Shown: positions 32,034 through 42,184, counted from the stretch's first letter. The stretch is 64,000 nucleotides of DNA from Prevotella aff. ruminicola Tc2-24 (GCF_900110895.1 NZ_FOIQ01000003.1:186001-250000); one strand, 5' to 3'. The notes: generated by a model not told the origin, from the letters alone. Numbers and translations: made by a program.

Positions 32034-34910
32034 TTATTTTACGACGACTTTCTTACCATCGCGAACATAGATGCCCTTACGGTTTGGACGTCCTTCGCGA
32101 CGTACACCTCTCAGATCAGTGTAAGCAACAGGAGCCTTATCACGAGCAACATTCTTAATACCCGTCGAACCGACAGAGAGATGGATATCACGAGTGCCGA
32201 GCGGTGACCAGTCACTGCTAACACGTAACAGATAGTTACCATCAGGCAGCGTACCACCAACCATCATAGTATCAACTACAGCCATTAATCGCTCACCTTT
32301 AGCGAAGGAAAGCGTCTGGCTACCAGAACGACGCTCAGTCAGTTGACCGTTGTCAACAACATCATAAAGTGTATAGCGCGCTTTCTCTGAACCTGTGAAG
32401 TCCGTCGGAGTATAAGGGTAGCCTGTCGTCAGGTGAAGTTCAAGACTGAGAGGTTGACCACTGGCTACTGCAGTATCGCCTACAAGACGAATAGAGGGTT
32501 CGTCACGAACTATGAATTCTTTGTATTTCTCACAACTAGAGAGATCCTCCCTATTTTCCCAATAGATTTTTTCATTGATATAAGACCACACGTAATACCA
32601 ACCACCTCGGCGAATCTCATGTTCAATATCAAAAGAAAACTTATATGAACCGTCTTTGGCTTTCTCGGGAAGTGCGACGAGATAGTCGTAGACAGCTTTT
32701 TCCTCTCTCTTATACGTCATCTGACAATTCTCAGCAGCATCAGAGATACGAGCATGCAAGTAGATGGAGTCGGAAGGTTTCACGTTGGGTACCGTAACAT
32801 CAGGAATATCTGTAAAATTTACATGATAGACAAGATGTCCTAGATGTACCTCACCATCATCCTCTACCGTCGTCGCCTGATAGTCACCATCATAGGTATC
32901 TTTCTGTTCATAATAGCTCGAGTTTTCCACATATTCATCATACGTTCCCATCAGGTTCTCCACCTCGACGACACAGTCGGCCAAGGCAGTACCATCAGGC
33001 AGGCAAAGAGCCAAGTAGACGATACCACCACGCATTGGTTTGAATCCAAAAGTGACATCAGCACTCTCTTTTACCCGAAGATATACACCGCTCAATAATG
33101 GATCACCCTCAGAATACGGAGTATCGTCTGTGATATCATCAAGCTTCACATCACCGAAGTAGTATGGTATAAGTACCAATGGCATTGTACTTTCAAAAGG
33201 GCCATTATTATAAATAGTGGCCGTAATCTCATTACCCATTGCAACACGTGCCGGTCCACCTGTAAAGCCAATTTTCTTAATATCCAGATCGGGGGACATA
33301 CGAAAAAGGAAGAAACGATTATCATCTGTACGTCCTGCGATGACATTATACTCCAAGGAACCAACCAGATGCCAATCGCTACCAGGAATATTGGGGAATT
33401 TAAGCATTGGGTATAGCACCTGTATATCTCCAGGCTTGAAAAGCGTTGAATCAATCCAGACCTCATGGAAATTTAATGACCTGTTATAGACAATGCTATC
33501 GGAAGGATCACCTTTATAAATCGGTTTCAGAGTACCATCTTCTTCTCGTGTGCCAAGAGCAAAATCTACGAGGATATGGTCATATGAATATGATCTGAAC
33601 TTATAGCTGAAACGGACGGTATCCTGACCTTCAACACTTATGGGATCTAATTCATTAAGCCATACCTGAGGAATGGCAGTCTGGGAGTAGGTACCCTCTG
33701 GAGCGGGTTTTACTCCAATAATAACATCCTGTCCCATACAAAACCCGATACGACTGGAACTTGCTCCTGCACTAGTATTGTTATAAGGATTGAGTACGGC
33801 GAGAGCAAAATATCCGTCATCCGTTCCTTCCCATCCCCAGTTAATATGAAAAAGTCCATTGCCGTCATAACCGTCGCAGACAAAAGAATGTCCAGTTTCA
33901 TCAGTATCGCCGGAATACTGCACGGGACGTCCCTCGGCCAATTCGTCATAGATCATCTGCTCCCACTCATCAATACCGCAGCAGACACGCTTGACAGAAC
34001 GGAGAGCAGGATCGTAGCCAAAATACTTGACCAGGGCCTCGACAACCTCCTGTGCGTCAGAGTACGAACCCTCAGGGGAATAACCCATATAAACCGACTG
34101 ACTACAATAGCGCATCAACGTAGCCACAGCATCCTGCTGAGCCTTTGTACCCTGAATCTCATATCGTTTGAGCTCATAGTTGGGCACTACATAAGTATCA
34201 AGCATGTTATCCCAGTCGAAGGTGACAGACGGTAGCGCTTCAATATGCCATATCTTCTCTTTATTCTGGTAAGCCGTCTTCAGATCATAGGCAGGAATCT
34301 CCGATGTCGCGGCCCTCGGCCACTTGTGATAGTTCATGATCTGAGCCATCGCAGTGGCAATGCAACCGACATAGGAGGCCTCACCCTCATAGTCTGGATT
34401 TGCACCTTCATAGAGAGGTACCTTATTATTATATGGAAATCCTTGATCCCATGTGGTCTTCAGCAAGGGATTGATGGGAGCACGCTCTGCCCGCGTCTTT
34501 TTCACCTTTATCGCATGCTGGAAGACGCCATCGACGAAATCATTTCTGTTACCCAACGTCTTCATGGCCGCGTCATAGCTCTTCAGCCATACACGCATGT
34601 TCTCTGGCATTTTCTCCCAGTCGATTTTACCTTTAGCAGAATAGCCAAGTACAGGTAAGGATCGACTATCTGCAGAAGCGATAACATATCCACCGCCATC
34701 TATATTGAAAGCATAGATACTTTGAGCCTCCACCTTGGTTGCATCTAGTCTCGTAGTCGCATTAGCATTCAAACCTCTGGTTTTTGCTGCCGAGTTACTC
34801 GCGAGATACCGTAAGGCACGTTCCTTAGCCTGCTGTTCTGTAATCTGTTGGGCCATGACATTAAGAGTCAGGAGGGCCAGCACAAATAAAAAGAGTAGTC
34901 GTTTTACCAT
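32034..34910 (-). CDS. Secreted C10 (streptopain-like) cysteine protease
   Basis: A 958-residue exported protease. Order: signal peptide (about 1-21), Spi-type propeptide (about 22-145), the C10 catalytic domain with nucleophile Cys183 (YVGCIATAMAQ) and His341 (TGHSFVCDGY) followed by HINWGWEG, then about 550 residues of beta-rich modules. The chain ends in a motif of the form YTDLRG-R- ... KGIYVRDGKKVVVK, like the C-terminal sorting signals of type IX secretion substrates in Prevotella; sprA is encoded 11 kb away. It probably digests host or dietary proteins at the cell surface. ATG 34910 is chosen over a TTG two codons earlier. Confidence 0.88.
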   Translation of the reverse strand: MVKRLLFLFVLALLTLNVMAQQITEQQAKERALRYLASNSAAKTRGLNANATTRLDATKVEAQSIYAFNIDGGGYVIASADSRSLPVLGYSAKGKIDWEKMPENMRVWLKSYDAAMKTLGNRNDFVDGVFQHAIKVKKTRAERAPINPLLKTTWDQGFPYNNKVPLYEGANPDYEGEASYVGCIATAMAQIMNYHKWPRAATSEIPAYDLKTAYQNKEKIWHIEALPSVTFDWDNMLDTYVVPNYELKRYEIQGTKAQQDAVATLMRYCSQSVYMGYSPEGSYSDAQEVVEALVKYFGYDPALRSVKRVCCGIDEWEQMIYDELAEGRPVQYSGDTDETGHSFVCDGYDGNGLFHINWGWEGTDDGYFALAVLNPYNNTSAGASSSRIGFCMGQDVIIGVKPAPEGTYSQTAIPQVWLNELDPISVEGQDTVRFSYKFRSYSYDHILVDFALGTREEDGTLKPIYKGDPSDSIVYNRSLNFHEVWIDSTLFKPGDIQVLYPMLKFPNIPGSDWHLVGSLEYNVIAGRTDDNRFFLFRMSPDLDIKKIGFTGGPARVAMGNEITATIYNNGPFESTMPLVLIPYYFGDVKLDDITDDTPYSEGDPLLSGVYLRVKESADVTFGFKPMRGGIVYLALCLPDGTALADCVVEVENLMGTYDEYVENSSYYEQKDTYDGDYQATTVEDDGEVHLGHLVYHVNFTDIPDVTVPNVKPSDSIYLHARISDAAENCQMTYKREEKAVYDYLVALPEKAKDGSYKFSFDIEHEIRRGGWYYVWSYINEKIYWENREDLSSCEKYKEFIVRDEPSIRLVGDTAVASGQPLSLELHLTTGYPYTPTDFTGSEKARYTLYDVVDNGQLTERRSGSQTLSFAKGERLMAVVDTMMVGGTLPDGNYLLRVSSDWSPLGTRDIHLSVGSTGIKNVARDKAPVAYTDLRGVRREGRPNRKGIYVRDGKKVVVK

Positions 34911-34940
34911 TCTCAATATAATTTATGATTGATTAAAATG

Positions 34941-34948
34941 TAAAGGTA
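34941..34948 (-). promoter_or_regulatory. Probable -7 box of the C10 protease gene
   Basis: TACCTTTA on the minus strand, one mismatch from TAnnTTTG, 30 bp before the ATG. No -33 box is clear. Confidence 0.4.
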
Positions 34949-34989
34949 CACACTTTCTTTATAAAAACGATATAAAATAAGTTAAAAGT

Positions 34990-35020
34990 GTTGTTACGAC
35001 GATAAGATTGCGTATCTTTG
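34990..35020 (+). promoter_or_regulatory. Promoter of yraN
   Basis: GTTG (34990-34993), 19 bp, TATCTTTG (35013-35020). The -7 box is perfect and the -33 box has one mismatch. The leader to the ATG is about 50 nt. Confidence 0.6.
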
Positions 35021-35079
35021 TAATTAATAAAAGAAACAGTTCCTTCAAATAATGGAGTTGTCGCTAACCGTTAAAATCT

Positions 35080-35439
35080 ATGGCTTCACATAACGAATTT
35101 GGGAGATGGGGCGAAACACAGGCCGCCGAGTATCTTGAAAAGAAAGGGTATACGATTATCGAACGCGACTGGAAATCTGGACGCAGAGACATTGATATTA
35201 TTGCGCTTGACAAGGACATTGTTGTATTCGTCGAGGTGAAGACCCGTCGAAACAACACTTTCGGCGAACCTGAGGAGGCCGTCGACTATTGGAAACAGCA
35301 AAACTTAAAACAGGCCATCAACCACTATGTAAAATCGAAAAACATCCGTCAGGATTTACGATTCGATATCATCTCCGTCGTTGGAGCATTGGAAAATGAA
35401 CTAGAGATCAAGCATATCAAGGATGTTGCGCTCATATAG
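35080..35439 (+). CDS. yraN: YraN/UPF0102 family endonuclease-like protein
   Basis: A 119-residue protein of the UPF0102 family, with the restriction-endonuclease-like fold. The family start GRWGETQAAEYLEKKGY, the RDIDIIALD catalytic Asp region and VVFVEVKTR (Glu-Val-Lys) motif are all present. Role not established; a Holliday-junction-type nuclease is suspected for the family. Convergent with mutY, with 6 bp between stops. Confidence 0.9.
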   Translation: MASHNEFGRWGETQAAEYLEKKGYTIIERDWKSGRRDIDIIALDKDIVVFVEVKTRRNNTFGEPEEAVDYWKQQNLKQAINHYVKSKNIRQDLRFDIISVVGALENELEIKHIKDVALI

Positions 35440-35445
35440 ATAAAC

Positions 35446-36519
35446 CTATAAAGACTCCAATAGAATCTCTATTAAACGGGGCACGGCATAATCACTAAAC
35501 TGCGTCTCAGGAATCCATATATAATCACTAGGAAGTTCTGGTCTTACGTCCGTCTCAAGCAAATAGAAGTCTGCATAGAGGACACGGTGGGTAAGCACAT
35601 GTTTGACATCCCGACGGAGTGAAACGAGAGTCCCATTTATTCCTCTCAGGGTATTGAGGATCTCCGAGTCAGAGGACTTCGTCAGACCATCCTTCCCCTC
35701 CGAAAGGATGGTAGGAGAATATGGTTCCCACAATCCTTGCCAAATATCCCCCGCTCCACGTCGATGAATAGCCGTTTCACCTTGACAACGGATATAGACA
35801 TAAACAAGATGACGCTCACATACCTTCAAGTTTTTCAACTTCACAGGCAAATTACCAACCTTCCCAGAGCGAAAAGCCTCACAGCTCTCCATCAACGGAC
35901 AGACAGTACAGTGCGGTGACTGTGGGGTACACTGGATGGCTCCAAAGTCCATGATGGCCTGATTATAGACGGCATTTAGGTGTCGACAGTTATCTTTTTG
36001 CTTTTGACAAGGGGGTTCAGGAAGAAGACTCTGAGCAAGGGCGGAAAAGGTCTTTTTTCCTTCTGTGGTATTGATGGGGATATTGACACCAAAATAACGG
36101 GCGAGAACTCGATATACATTCCCATCGACCACAGCTGCAGGCAAATCAAAAGCTATGCTTCCGATGGCCGCGGCAGTGTAGTCACCCACTCCCTTCAGTC
36201 GTCTGAGATCTTCCAACGTATTGGGGAAATGGCCAAGGTCAATAATCTGACGAGCGGCATAGTGCAGGTTCCTTGCACGACTATAATAACCAAGCCCTTG
36301 CCACTCACGAAGCACTTCATCTTCTGTTGCTGCAGCCAGTGCCTCCACGGTTGGCCAACGGCATATGAACCGTTCCCAATACTCCCAGCCCTGCTTTACC
36401 TGTGTCTGCTGGAGGATAATCTCCGAAAGCCATATAGCATAAGGATCACGAGTCTGCCGCCAAGGCAAGTCACGACCGTTCTCACGAAACCATTGCAGAA
36501 GCGTTAATGCAAAATCCAT
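35446..36519 (-). CDS. mutY: A/G-specific adenine glycosylase
   Basis: A 357-residue DNA repair enzyme that removes adenine opposite 8-oxoguanine. Visible: the catalytic Glu region SEIILQQTQV, the helix-hairpin-helix LKGVGDYTAAAIGS with the catalytic Asp in AAVVDGNV, four cysteines of the iron-sulfur cluster (C-x6-C-x2-C-x5-C near residue 200), and a C-terminal NUDIX-like 8-oxoG recognition domain. It follows serB by 67 bp on the same strand and has no clear promoter of its own. Confidence 0.94.
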   Translation of the reverse strand: MDFALTLLQWFRENGRDLPWRQTRDPYAIWLSEIILQQTQVKQGWEYWERFICRWPTVEALAAATEDEVLREWQGLGYYSRARNLHYAARQIIDLGHFPNTLEDLRRLKGVGDYTAAAIGSIAFDLPAAVVDGNVYRVLARYFGVNIPINTTEGKKTFSALAQSLLPEPPCQKQKDNCRHLNAVYNQAIMDFGAIQCTPQSPHCTVCPLMESCEAFRSGKVGNLPVKLKNLKVCERHLVYVYIRCQGETAIHRRGAGDIWQGLWEPYSPTILSEGKDGLTKSSDSEILNTLRGINGTLVSLRRDVKHVLTHRVLYADFYLLETDVRPELPSDYIWIPETQFSDYAVPRLIEILLESL

Positions 36520-36586
36520 ACCGTCAGATTCAGCAACAGACTATAAGACCATAGGACAATCTGGCCCCGCAGTCCATTACATTATA

Positions 36587-37888
36587 TTACAACTTTCCCT
36601 GGTCACCCAAATAGCTATCCTTGAAACCAAGGAAATAGAGTACTCCATCAAGACCTATCGTGTTGATGCTCTGCTTTGCGTTAGCAACCACACGCGGTTT
36701 TGCATGGAAAGCGATACCCAGGCCGGCCTCAGAGATCATCGGAAGGTCATTGGCGCCATCGCCCACAGCAATCGTCTGAGCCAAATTTACTTTCTCCACC
36801 TGAGCAATGAGTTTCAGTAACTCAGCCTTACGATGACCGTCTACGATCTCTCCTACATAACGTCCCGTAAGTTTGCCGTCCTCACCTATCTCAAGTTCGT
36901 TGGCATACACATAGTCAATTCCATAACGACGCTGTAGATACTCACCGAAATATGTGAATCCACCCGAGAGAATTGCAATCTTATAACCACAACGTTTCAA
37001 AATAGTCATCAGACGGTCTACCCCCTCAGTAATGGGCAAGTTCTCTGCGATCTCTTGCATCACACTCACATCAAGTCCCTTTAACAGAGCAACTCTACGT
37101 GTAAAACTTTCCTTGAAATCTATTTCACCACGCATAGCACTTTCCGTGATGGCCCGCACCTCAGCCCCCACACCATTTCGCTCTGCCAATTCGTCGATAC
37201 ATTCCGTCTGGATGAGTGTCGAATCCATATCAAAACAGATCAGTCGACGCATACGACGGAACATGTCGTCTTTTTGGAAAGAGAAATCTATCTCCATCTC
37301 CGACGAAAGTTTCATCAGCTTCGATTGCATCTCCTTCCTGTCACGAGGCTCACCGCGCAACGAAAACTCAATACAGGCACGGACATGCTTAGCAGAGTTT
37401 TTTATACTCTTGCGTCCTGTGAGTCGCAGAATAGAGTCGATATTCAATCCTTGATCAGCGATAACACGGGTCGCAGCCTCTATCTGTCGAGCCTCCAACT
37501 GTCGTCCCATCACCATAAGGATATAACGGTTTTTACCTTGATGACCTACCCAGTCCTCATACTCGTCATCACTAATCGGGGAAAAGCCGATGTTCACACC
37601 CAGTTCCGTTGCTTTGAACAACAGTTCTTTCATCACCTGTCCACTATGCGTCTCTTCTATACGGATTAGAATTCCCAATGACAACGTTGAATGGATGTCT
37701 GCCTGTCCGATATCAAGGATCTGCGCATCGTACTTCGCCAATATACCCATGACCGAGGCTGTCAGTCCCGGACGATCCTGCCCGGTAATTCTCACAAGAA
37801 TCTGCTCCTGCATTCTTATTTCAGTGTTCTCCTGTGCGCCATGAGCGGCAAGTAAGGAGTCGTTTTTCTGTTTATTTTCTGTCTTCAT
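36587..37888 (-). CDS. serB: Phosphoserine phosphatase with N-terminal ACT domains
   Basis: A 433-residue enzyme for the last step of serine synthesis. The N-terminal 180 residues hold two ACT-type regulatory modules (ILVRITGQDRPGLTASV, then a second unit), followed by a HAD phosphatase with FDMDSTLIQTECIDELA (nucleophile Asp), an SGGFTYF segment and VGDGANDLPM metal motif. The two-ACT form is normal for this lineage and fits feedback control by serine. ATG 37888 is used; the open frame starts with a TTG three codons earlier. It lies 35 bp after the dacB stop, probably in one operon. Confidence 0.93.
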   Translation of the reverse strand: MKTENKQKNDSLLAAHGAQENTEIRMQEQILVRITGQDRPGLTASVMGILAKYDAQILDIGQADIHSTLSLGILIRIEETHSGQVMKELLFKATELGVNIGFSPISDDEYEDWVGHQGKNRYILMVMGRQLEARQIEAATRVIADQGLNIDSILRLTGRKSIKNSAKHVRACIEFSLRGEPRDRKEMQSKLMKLSSEMEIDFSFQKDDMFRRMRRLICFDMDSTLIQTECIDELAERNGVGAEVRAITESAMRGEIDFKESFTRRVALLKGLDVSVMQEIAENLPITEGVDRLMTILKRCGYKIAILSGGFTYFGEYLQRRYGIDYVYANELEIGEDGKLTGRYVGEIVDGHRKAELLKLIAQVEKVNLAQTIAVGDGANDLPMISEAGLGIAFHAKPRVVANAKQSINTIGLDGVLYFLGFKDSYLGDQGKL

Positions 37889-37923
37889 ATTTTTCAATGG
37901 TTCTATTTTCGGGAACTATATCC

Positions 37924-39144
37924 CTATTCGCGGCACAAAGCCTCACATACTTTATCCTGATAAACCCTACCTTCTGTATGCTTCATCGCACCTTGATTAA
38001 TGATACAGAAAGCCAACTGATGACCATTAGCTGCCGTGCAGTAGCCTGCCAACGATGAGACGCCAGTTACTGTACCTGTCTTCGCCTGTACCCTTCCCTT
38101 CGCACAACTGTCACCCATCCGTTTCTTCAAAGTGCCATCAACAGCTGCCACGGGCAATGACGGACGAAGATATGAAATAATATCACGGTGTAGATAGGCG
38201 TAACGTAGCATACTCACCATCAACTCAGGAGTAACATAATTATAAAGTGACAATCCACTGCCATCGGCAACCCGATAGGCGACACCAGAAATGCCCGACT
38301 TGGCGACTGTACGTTTGATGATTTGACGGGCATGAGTTGCCTTTGCCGGACGGGCACCCGAAGAGGCCGCAATCTGAAAGAATACTGATTCGGCATAAAG
38401 GTTATCACTCTCCTTCATCATCGGCACAAGTATATCCTTCAATCGGTGAGAACGAGAGCACACAAGTAGCACATCCTTGGGAAGGATGCCTGACGTACAG
38501 GGAGCATCCACGGTCAGTCCCTTGTCACGCAACAGACTCACAAAACGACTTGCGAATTCATCCTTTCGGGATACCAGCAAGGGTGTCAACTGAGGGTTGT
38601 CATCGTCCCAACACCAACCTTCCCCGAGCAAAAACTCCTCTTTGAACGAAGTGTCGGTGACAATACGGCCTCGGATTGAGTCTACTCCCATCCGACAAAC
38701 AGCCTCAGCAAAGATTTCCATATCTACCTCGTCAAACATCGGATCCATACCACCCACCAAGAAGACATCTCCCTCCAATGTACGACCATTCACCACACCC
38801 CGATAATATAGAGATGTGCGCAACGGGTAGTCGGCTCCCAGACAGTCCAATGCCGTGATAGCCGTCAACAACTTCATCGTCGAGGCTGGACGCAGCGTCT
38901 GCTTCTCGCCATAGCGGTAGAGTACTGAATCTGCACTCAAGTCATAAATCATCAATCCTAATTGCGTTCGTTCCAAGAAACGGTCGTTCGTTAAAGAATC
39001 CAACCTTGCCTGTATGTTCTCCGGCCAGGGAAGCGCCACCTGTACCGTATCTGTCGCTTGCGGCATAACAACAGAACTCTCTGTCTGCGCATGCAGACAG
39101 AGAGACTGGCATACCACAAAGACCAGTAAGATATGTTTTCTCAT
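37924..39144 (-). CDS. dacB: D-alanyl-D-alanine carboxypeptidase/endopeptidase, PBP4 type
   Basis: A 406-residue class C penicillin-binding protein (S13 family) acting on periplasmic peptidoglycan. A signal peptide ends near residue 20 (LHAQ). The three active-site motifs are clear: STMK (about residue 88), SDN in KESDNLYAE, and KTG in AKTGTVTGVSS. It is in the middle of a run of minus-strand genes, 13 bp after the upstream gene. Confidence 0.93.
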   Translation of the reverse strand: MRKHILLVFVVCQSLCLHAQTESSVVMPQATDTVQVALPWPENIQARLDSLTNDRFLERTQLGLMIYDLSADSVLYRYGEKQTLRPASTMKLLTAITALDCLGADYPLRTSLYYRGVVNGRTLEGDVFLVGGMDPMFDEVDMEIFAEAVCRMGVDSIRGRIVTDTSFKEEFLLGEGWCWDDDNPQLTPLLVSRKDEFASRFVSLLRDKGLTVDAPCTSGILPKDVLLVCSRSHRLKDILVPMMKESDNLYAESVFFQIAASSGARPAKATHARQIIKRTVAKSGISGVAYRVADGSGLSLYNYVTPELMVSMLRYAYLHRDIISYLRPSLPVAAVDGTLKKRMGDSCAKGRVQAKTGTVTGVSSLAGYCTAANGHQLAFCIINQGAMKHTEGRVYQDKVCEALCRE

Positions 39145-39157
39145 CTATTTTCCTTCC

Positions 39158-40372
39158 TCAATTCCGTCGATATTTAGATACAAGACGGTGAATAGCCTTA
39201 TCAAGCGACTCCGACGGCTCAATGATATTATAATTGCTCCAATACTCTGGATCCATAAAATACTCTACCTTGTCGTAATAGGCATCCCGCGAGTCGAACG
39301 AACTGCGATTAGCTATAGGCTGCACCCCATCCGAAGTAATATCAGTGACAGCCATCTCACAAGTTGCCGTAAACGACGTAGAGAATAGGCGTTTCTTCCA
39401 ATCGCAGTTGAAGCGGAAGATATTCCGCAGATAGCTGAGACGTGTTACTCCGTCCTCATAACGGTAATCCACGACACACGACAACTCACGAGGTCTGAAC
39501 TTCACGCCGAAAGGTTTCTTCACTAACATCGTGCGCGTCGCCTTGTCCTTATCTCGCATGTCCAGATCCAACTCGATACGTGTGAAAGCAAGTCGCTCAC
39601 GGTCTATATAGAGTTTGGCGTGATATAGGGCATACGGCATCAGCATCTTAGGCTCCATCAGTACCACATACTGCTCGCGGTCATTGATATACTCGGGATC
39701 CCCCATTCTAAACTGATAGGCATCAAGTTCCTCCTTATTAAACAGGATCTCGCGGTTCTTTACAATATCAAGCAAGACGGCCTGCACCGGACCACCCATC
39801 ACCTTCACACCGAGCGTGTCACTTTCCTTCTGACTAATCAAGCGACGTCCCTTAACGATTGATACACGATCACGTCCCACCTGACGGGTATACGATGTCT
39901 TATACATATCCTCCACACCCTCGGCCACATAGATATAATGGCGACGTTTCATCGCTGTCTCCCTGTAGAAACCTTTCAGCAGCTCCGGGTTTCTGCTGTA
40001 GTTGTCCGGAATCTTACTGATGGCAACATCCACCAACTCACGCGGATTCTCGTTTGTGATAACCACCTCACGCAATTGGATTACCGTCGGTGCCAAACGG
40101 ACGGTCAGATTCTCCGTCTGCCCTTCCACTACATTCACCCGACGTGTTTTATAACCCAGATGCGACACCGTGATTGACTGAGGTATCTGGGGAAGTTTAA
40201 GAGAGAAGACTCCATCTTCGTTCGTGACAACCGACAGTCTGCCTGCCGACACACTCACCTGTTTTAGTCCTTTACCTGTCTTGTCATCCAAGACAACACC
40301 TCCTATGACAACCTGCTGAGCCAGTGTTGCCAAAGGTATACACATTAGAATAATCAGCCACAGTCTTTTCAT
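39158..40372 (-). CDS. Outer-membrane-associated protein with carboxypeptidase-regulatory-like domain
   Basis: A 404-residue exported protein. After a signal peptide (about 1-18, ATLAQQ) comes a carboxypeptidase D regulatory-like beta-sandwich (about 22-95; GGVVLDDKTGKGLKQVSV, then TNEDGVFSLKLP), as found in front of TonB-dependent receptors, followed by about 300 residues without a plug or barrel. It is thus not a receptor; the function is unknown, probably cell envelope. Start ATG 40372 is chosen because the earlier frame Met lies in the -7 box. First gene of the run ending in mutY. Confidence 0.78.
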   Translation of the reverse strand: MKRLWLIILMCIPLATLAQQVVIGGVVLDDKTGKGLKQVSVSAGRLSVVTNEDGVFSLKLPQIPQSITVSHLGYKTRRVNVVEGQTENLTVRLAPTVIQLREVVITNENPRELVDVAISKIPDNYSRNPELLKGFYRETAMKRRHYIYVAEGVEDMYKTSYTRQVGRDRVSIVKGRRLISQKESDTLGVKVMGGPVQAVLLDIVKNREILFNKEELDAYQFRMGDPEYINDREQYVVLMEPKMLMPYALYHAKLYIDRERLAFTRIELDLDMRDKDKATRTMLVKKPFGVKFRPRELSCVVDYRYEDGVTRLSYLRNIFRFNCDWKKRLFSTSFTATCEMAVTDITSDGVQPIANRSSFDSRDAYYDKVEYFMDPEYWSNYNIIEPSESLDKAIHRLVSKYRRN

Positions 40373-40396
40373 TTTATCTTCGTCTTGGTTTTGTGG

Positions 40397-40404
40397 CAAA
40401 GATA
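40397..40404 (-). promoter_or_regulatory. -7 box of the carboxypeptidase-domain/dacB/serB/mutY run
   Basis: TATCTTTG on the minus strand, 24 bp before the ATG at 40372, divergent from nadB. Confidence 0.65.
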
Positions 40405-40500
40405 CGAAAAAATATGAATTAAGAGTTAATATTTAAGAAAAAATATGTATAGAATACCATTTTTCTCAACTCTTAACTCTTATTTATTAACAATAATAGC

Positions 40501-40508
40501 TACCTTTG
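40501..40508 (+). promoter_or_regulatory. -7 box of nadB
   Basis: TACCTTTG, 28 bp before the nadB ATG. The divergent 96-bp promoter region also holds an inverted pair AAGAGTTAA (40421-40429) and TTAACTCTT (40474-40482), too AT-rich and short to be called an operator with confidence. Confidence 0.6.
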
Positions 40509-40536
40509 CAATAAATTATCAAAACACCTCCGTATT

Positions 40537-42153
40537 ATGGTATACAAATACGATTTCTTGGTTATCGGTGCCGGCATAGCCGGCATGAGCTATGCATTGA
40601 AGGTTGCACAAGCTAACAAAGGGCGCGTATGTATGATCTGCAAGACCTCACTTGACGAGGCCAACACTTCGTTCGCACAAGGCGGCGTAGCGTCAGTGAC
40701 AAACCTGGAACTCGATAATTTCGACAAGCATATTGAGGACACGATGGTTGCAGGCGACTATATCTCTGATCGGGCAGCCGTAGAGCAGGTAGTACGCAAA
40801 GCACCGGAACAGATACGTGAACTAGTAAACTGGGGCGTAAACTTCGACAAGAAGGAAGACGGATCGTTTGACCTTCATCGCGAAGGCGGACACTCAGAGT
40901 TTCGCATCTTACACCACGCAGACGATACTGGGGCGGAGATTCAGCGCGGATTAATAGAGGCTGTCAAGAACAATCCGAACATTGACATTAAGGAAAACCA
41001 CTTCGCTGTAGAGATTATCACCCAACACCACCTTGGTGCCAAGGTGACGCGCCGTTCACCCTACATCCATTGTTATGGCGCATATGTACTCTCACCAGAA
41101 AATCCAGAATTACCAGAGGGACCGAACAACCCCTCGCACGTTGACACATACTTAGCTAAAGTTACAGTGATGTGTACCGGTGGCTGCGGAGCGGTGTATC
41201 TGACCACCTCGAATCCTGTCATTGCCACAGGCGACGGTATTGCGATGGTGTACCGAGCCAAGGGAACCGTGGCCGACATGGAATTCGTTCAGTTTCACCC
41301 GACAGTGCTCCATAACCCCAAGGAGACGCACCCCGCCTACCTCATTACAGAGGCTATGCGCGGTTACGGCGGTATCCTAAAGCTACCCAATGGACAGACG
41401 TTCATGGAAAAATACGACGACAGACTCTCTTTGGCGCCACGTGACATCGTGGCTCGCGCCATCGATAAGGAGATGAAGAAACACGGTCTCGATCATGTAT
41501 GCCTTGATGTCACCCATAAGGATCCCGCTGAAACGAAAAAACACTTTCCCAATATCTACCAGAAATGTCTCTCCATCGGTATCGACATCACCACCGATTA
41601 CATTCCAGTGCGGCCGGCAGCTCACTATATGTGTGGCGGTATTAAAGTCGACCTCAACGGACAGACCAGCATTGAACGACTTTATGCCCTTGGTGAATGT
41701 TCCTGCACAGGACTGCACGGCGGCAACCGTCTTGCCTCCAACTCACTCATTGAGGCTGTTGTCTATGCCGACACAGCAGCCAAGGACTCGCTAGAACATA
41801 TCAACCTATACGACTTCAATGATCAGGTACCGGAATGGAATGATGAGGGTACGATGACCAATGAGGAGAAGGTTCTCATCACTCAAAGTGTTAAGGAGGT
41901 CAATCAGATTATGTCAAACTATGTAGGTATCGTGCGCAGCGACCTGCGTCTGCATCGTGCGTGGGATCGTCTCGATATGCTCTACGAGGAGACAGAACGA
42001 CTTTTCAAACGCGTTAAGGCCTCGAAGGATATCTGTGAACTACGTAACATGATTAATGTGGGATACCTTATCACCCGTTGGGCCCTAGAGCGAAAAGAGT
42101 GCCGTGGCCTTCACTACACCACCGATTATCCTGTACACGCCTACGACAAATAA
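40537..42153 (+). CDS. nadB: L-aspartate oxidase
   Basis: A 538-residue FAD enzyme that oxidises L-aspartate to iminoaspartate in NAD synthesis. The FAD site is VIGAGIAGMSYALK (about 9-22); the SFAQGGVAS loop, HREGGHSEFRILHH and the AAHYMCGGIKVD/GECSCTGLHGGNRLASNS segments are typical of this branch of the succinate dehydrogenase flavoprotein family. No nadA or nadC lies next to it. Transcribed alone and convergent with the ABC exporter gene. Confidence 0.94.
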   Translation: MVYKYDFLVIGAGIAGMSYALKVAQANKGRVCMICKTSLDEANTSFAQGGVASVTNLELDNFDKHIEDTMVAGDYISDRAAVEQVVRKAPEQIRELVNWGVNFDKKEDGSFDLHREGGHSEFRILHHADDTGAEIQRGLIEAVKNNPNIDIKENHFAVEIITQHHLGAKVTRRSPYIHCYGAYVLSPENPELPEGPNNPSHVDTYLAKVTVMCTGGCGAVYLTTSNPVIATGDGIAMVYRAKGTVADMEFVQFHPTVLHNPKETHPAYLITEAMRGYGGILKLPNGQTFMEKYDDRLSLAPRDIVARAIDKEMKKHGLDHVCLDVTHKDPAETKKHFPNIYQKCLSIGIDITTDYIPVRPAAHYMCGGIKVDLNGQTSIERLYALGECSCTGLHGGNRLASNSLIEAVVYADTAAKDSLEHINLYDFNDQVPEWNDEGTMTNEEKVLITQSVKEVNQIMSNYVGIVRSDLRLHRAWDRLDMLYEETERLFKRVKASKDICELRNMINVGYLITRWALERKECRGLHYTTDYPVHAYDK

Positions 42154-42184
42154 CAGGAGAGTCTTTCGCATCAACTAATAAGAT

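Noticed and set aside
35052..35093. 13-codon upstream frame overlapping the yraN start
   Set aside because: The frame is short, has no membrane or peptide signature, overlaps the true start out of frame, and is easily expected by chance.
40421..40482. Inverted AAGAGTTAA/TTAACTCTT pair between the divergent nadB and dacB-run promoters
   Set aside because: Nine AT-rich bases 44 bp apart in AT-rich DNA are not distinct enough to call an operator.
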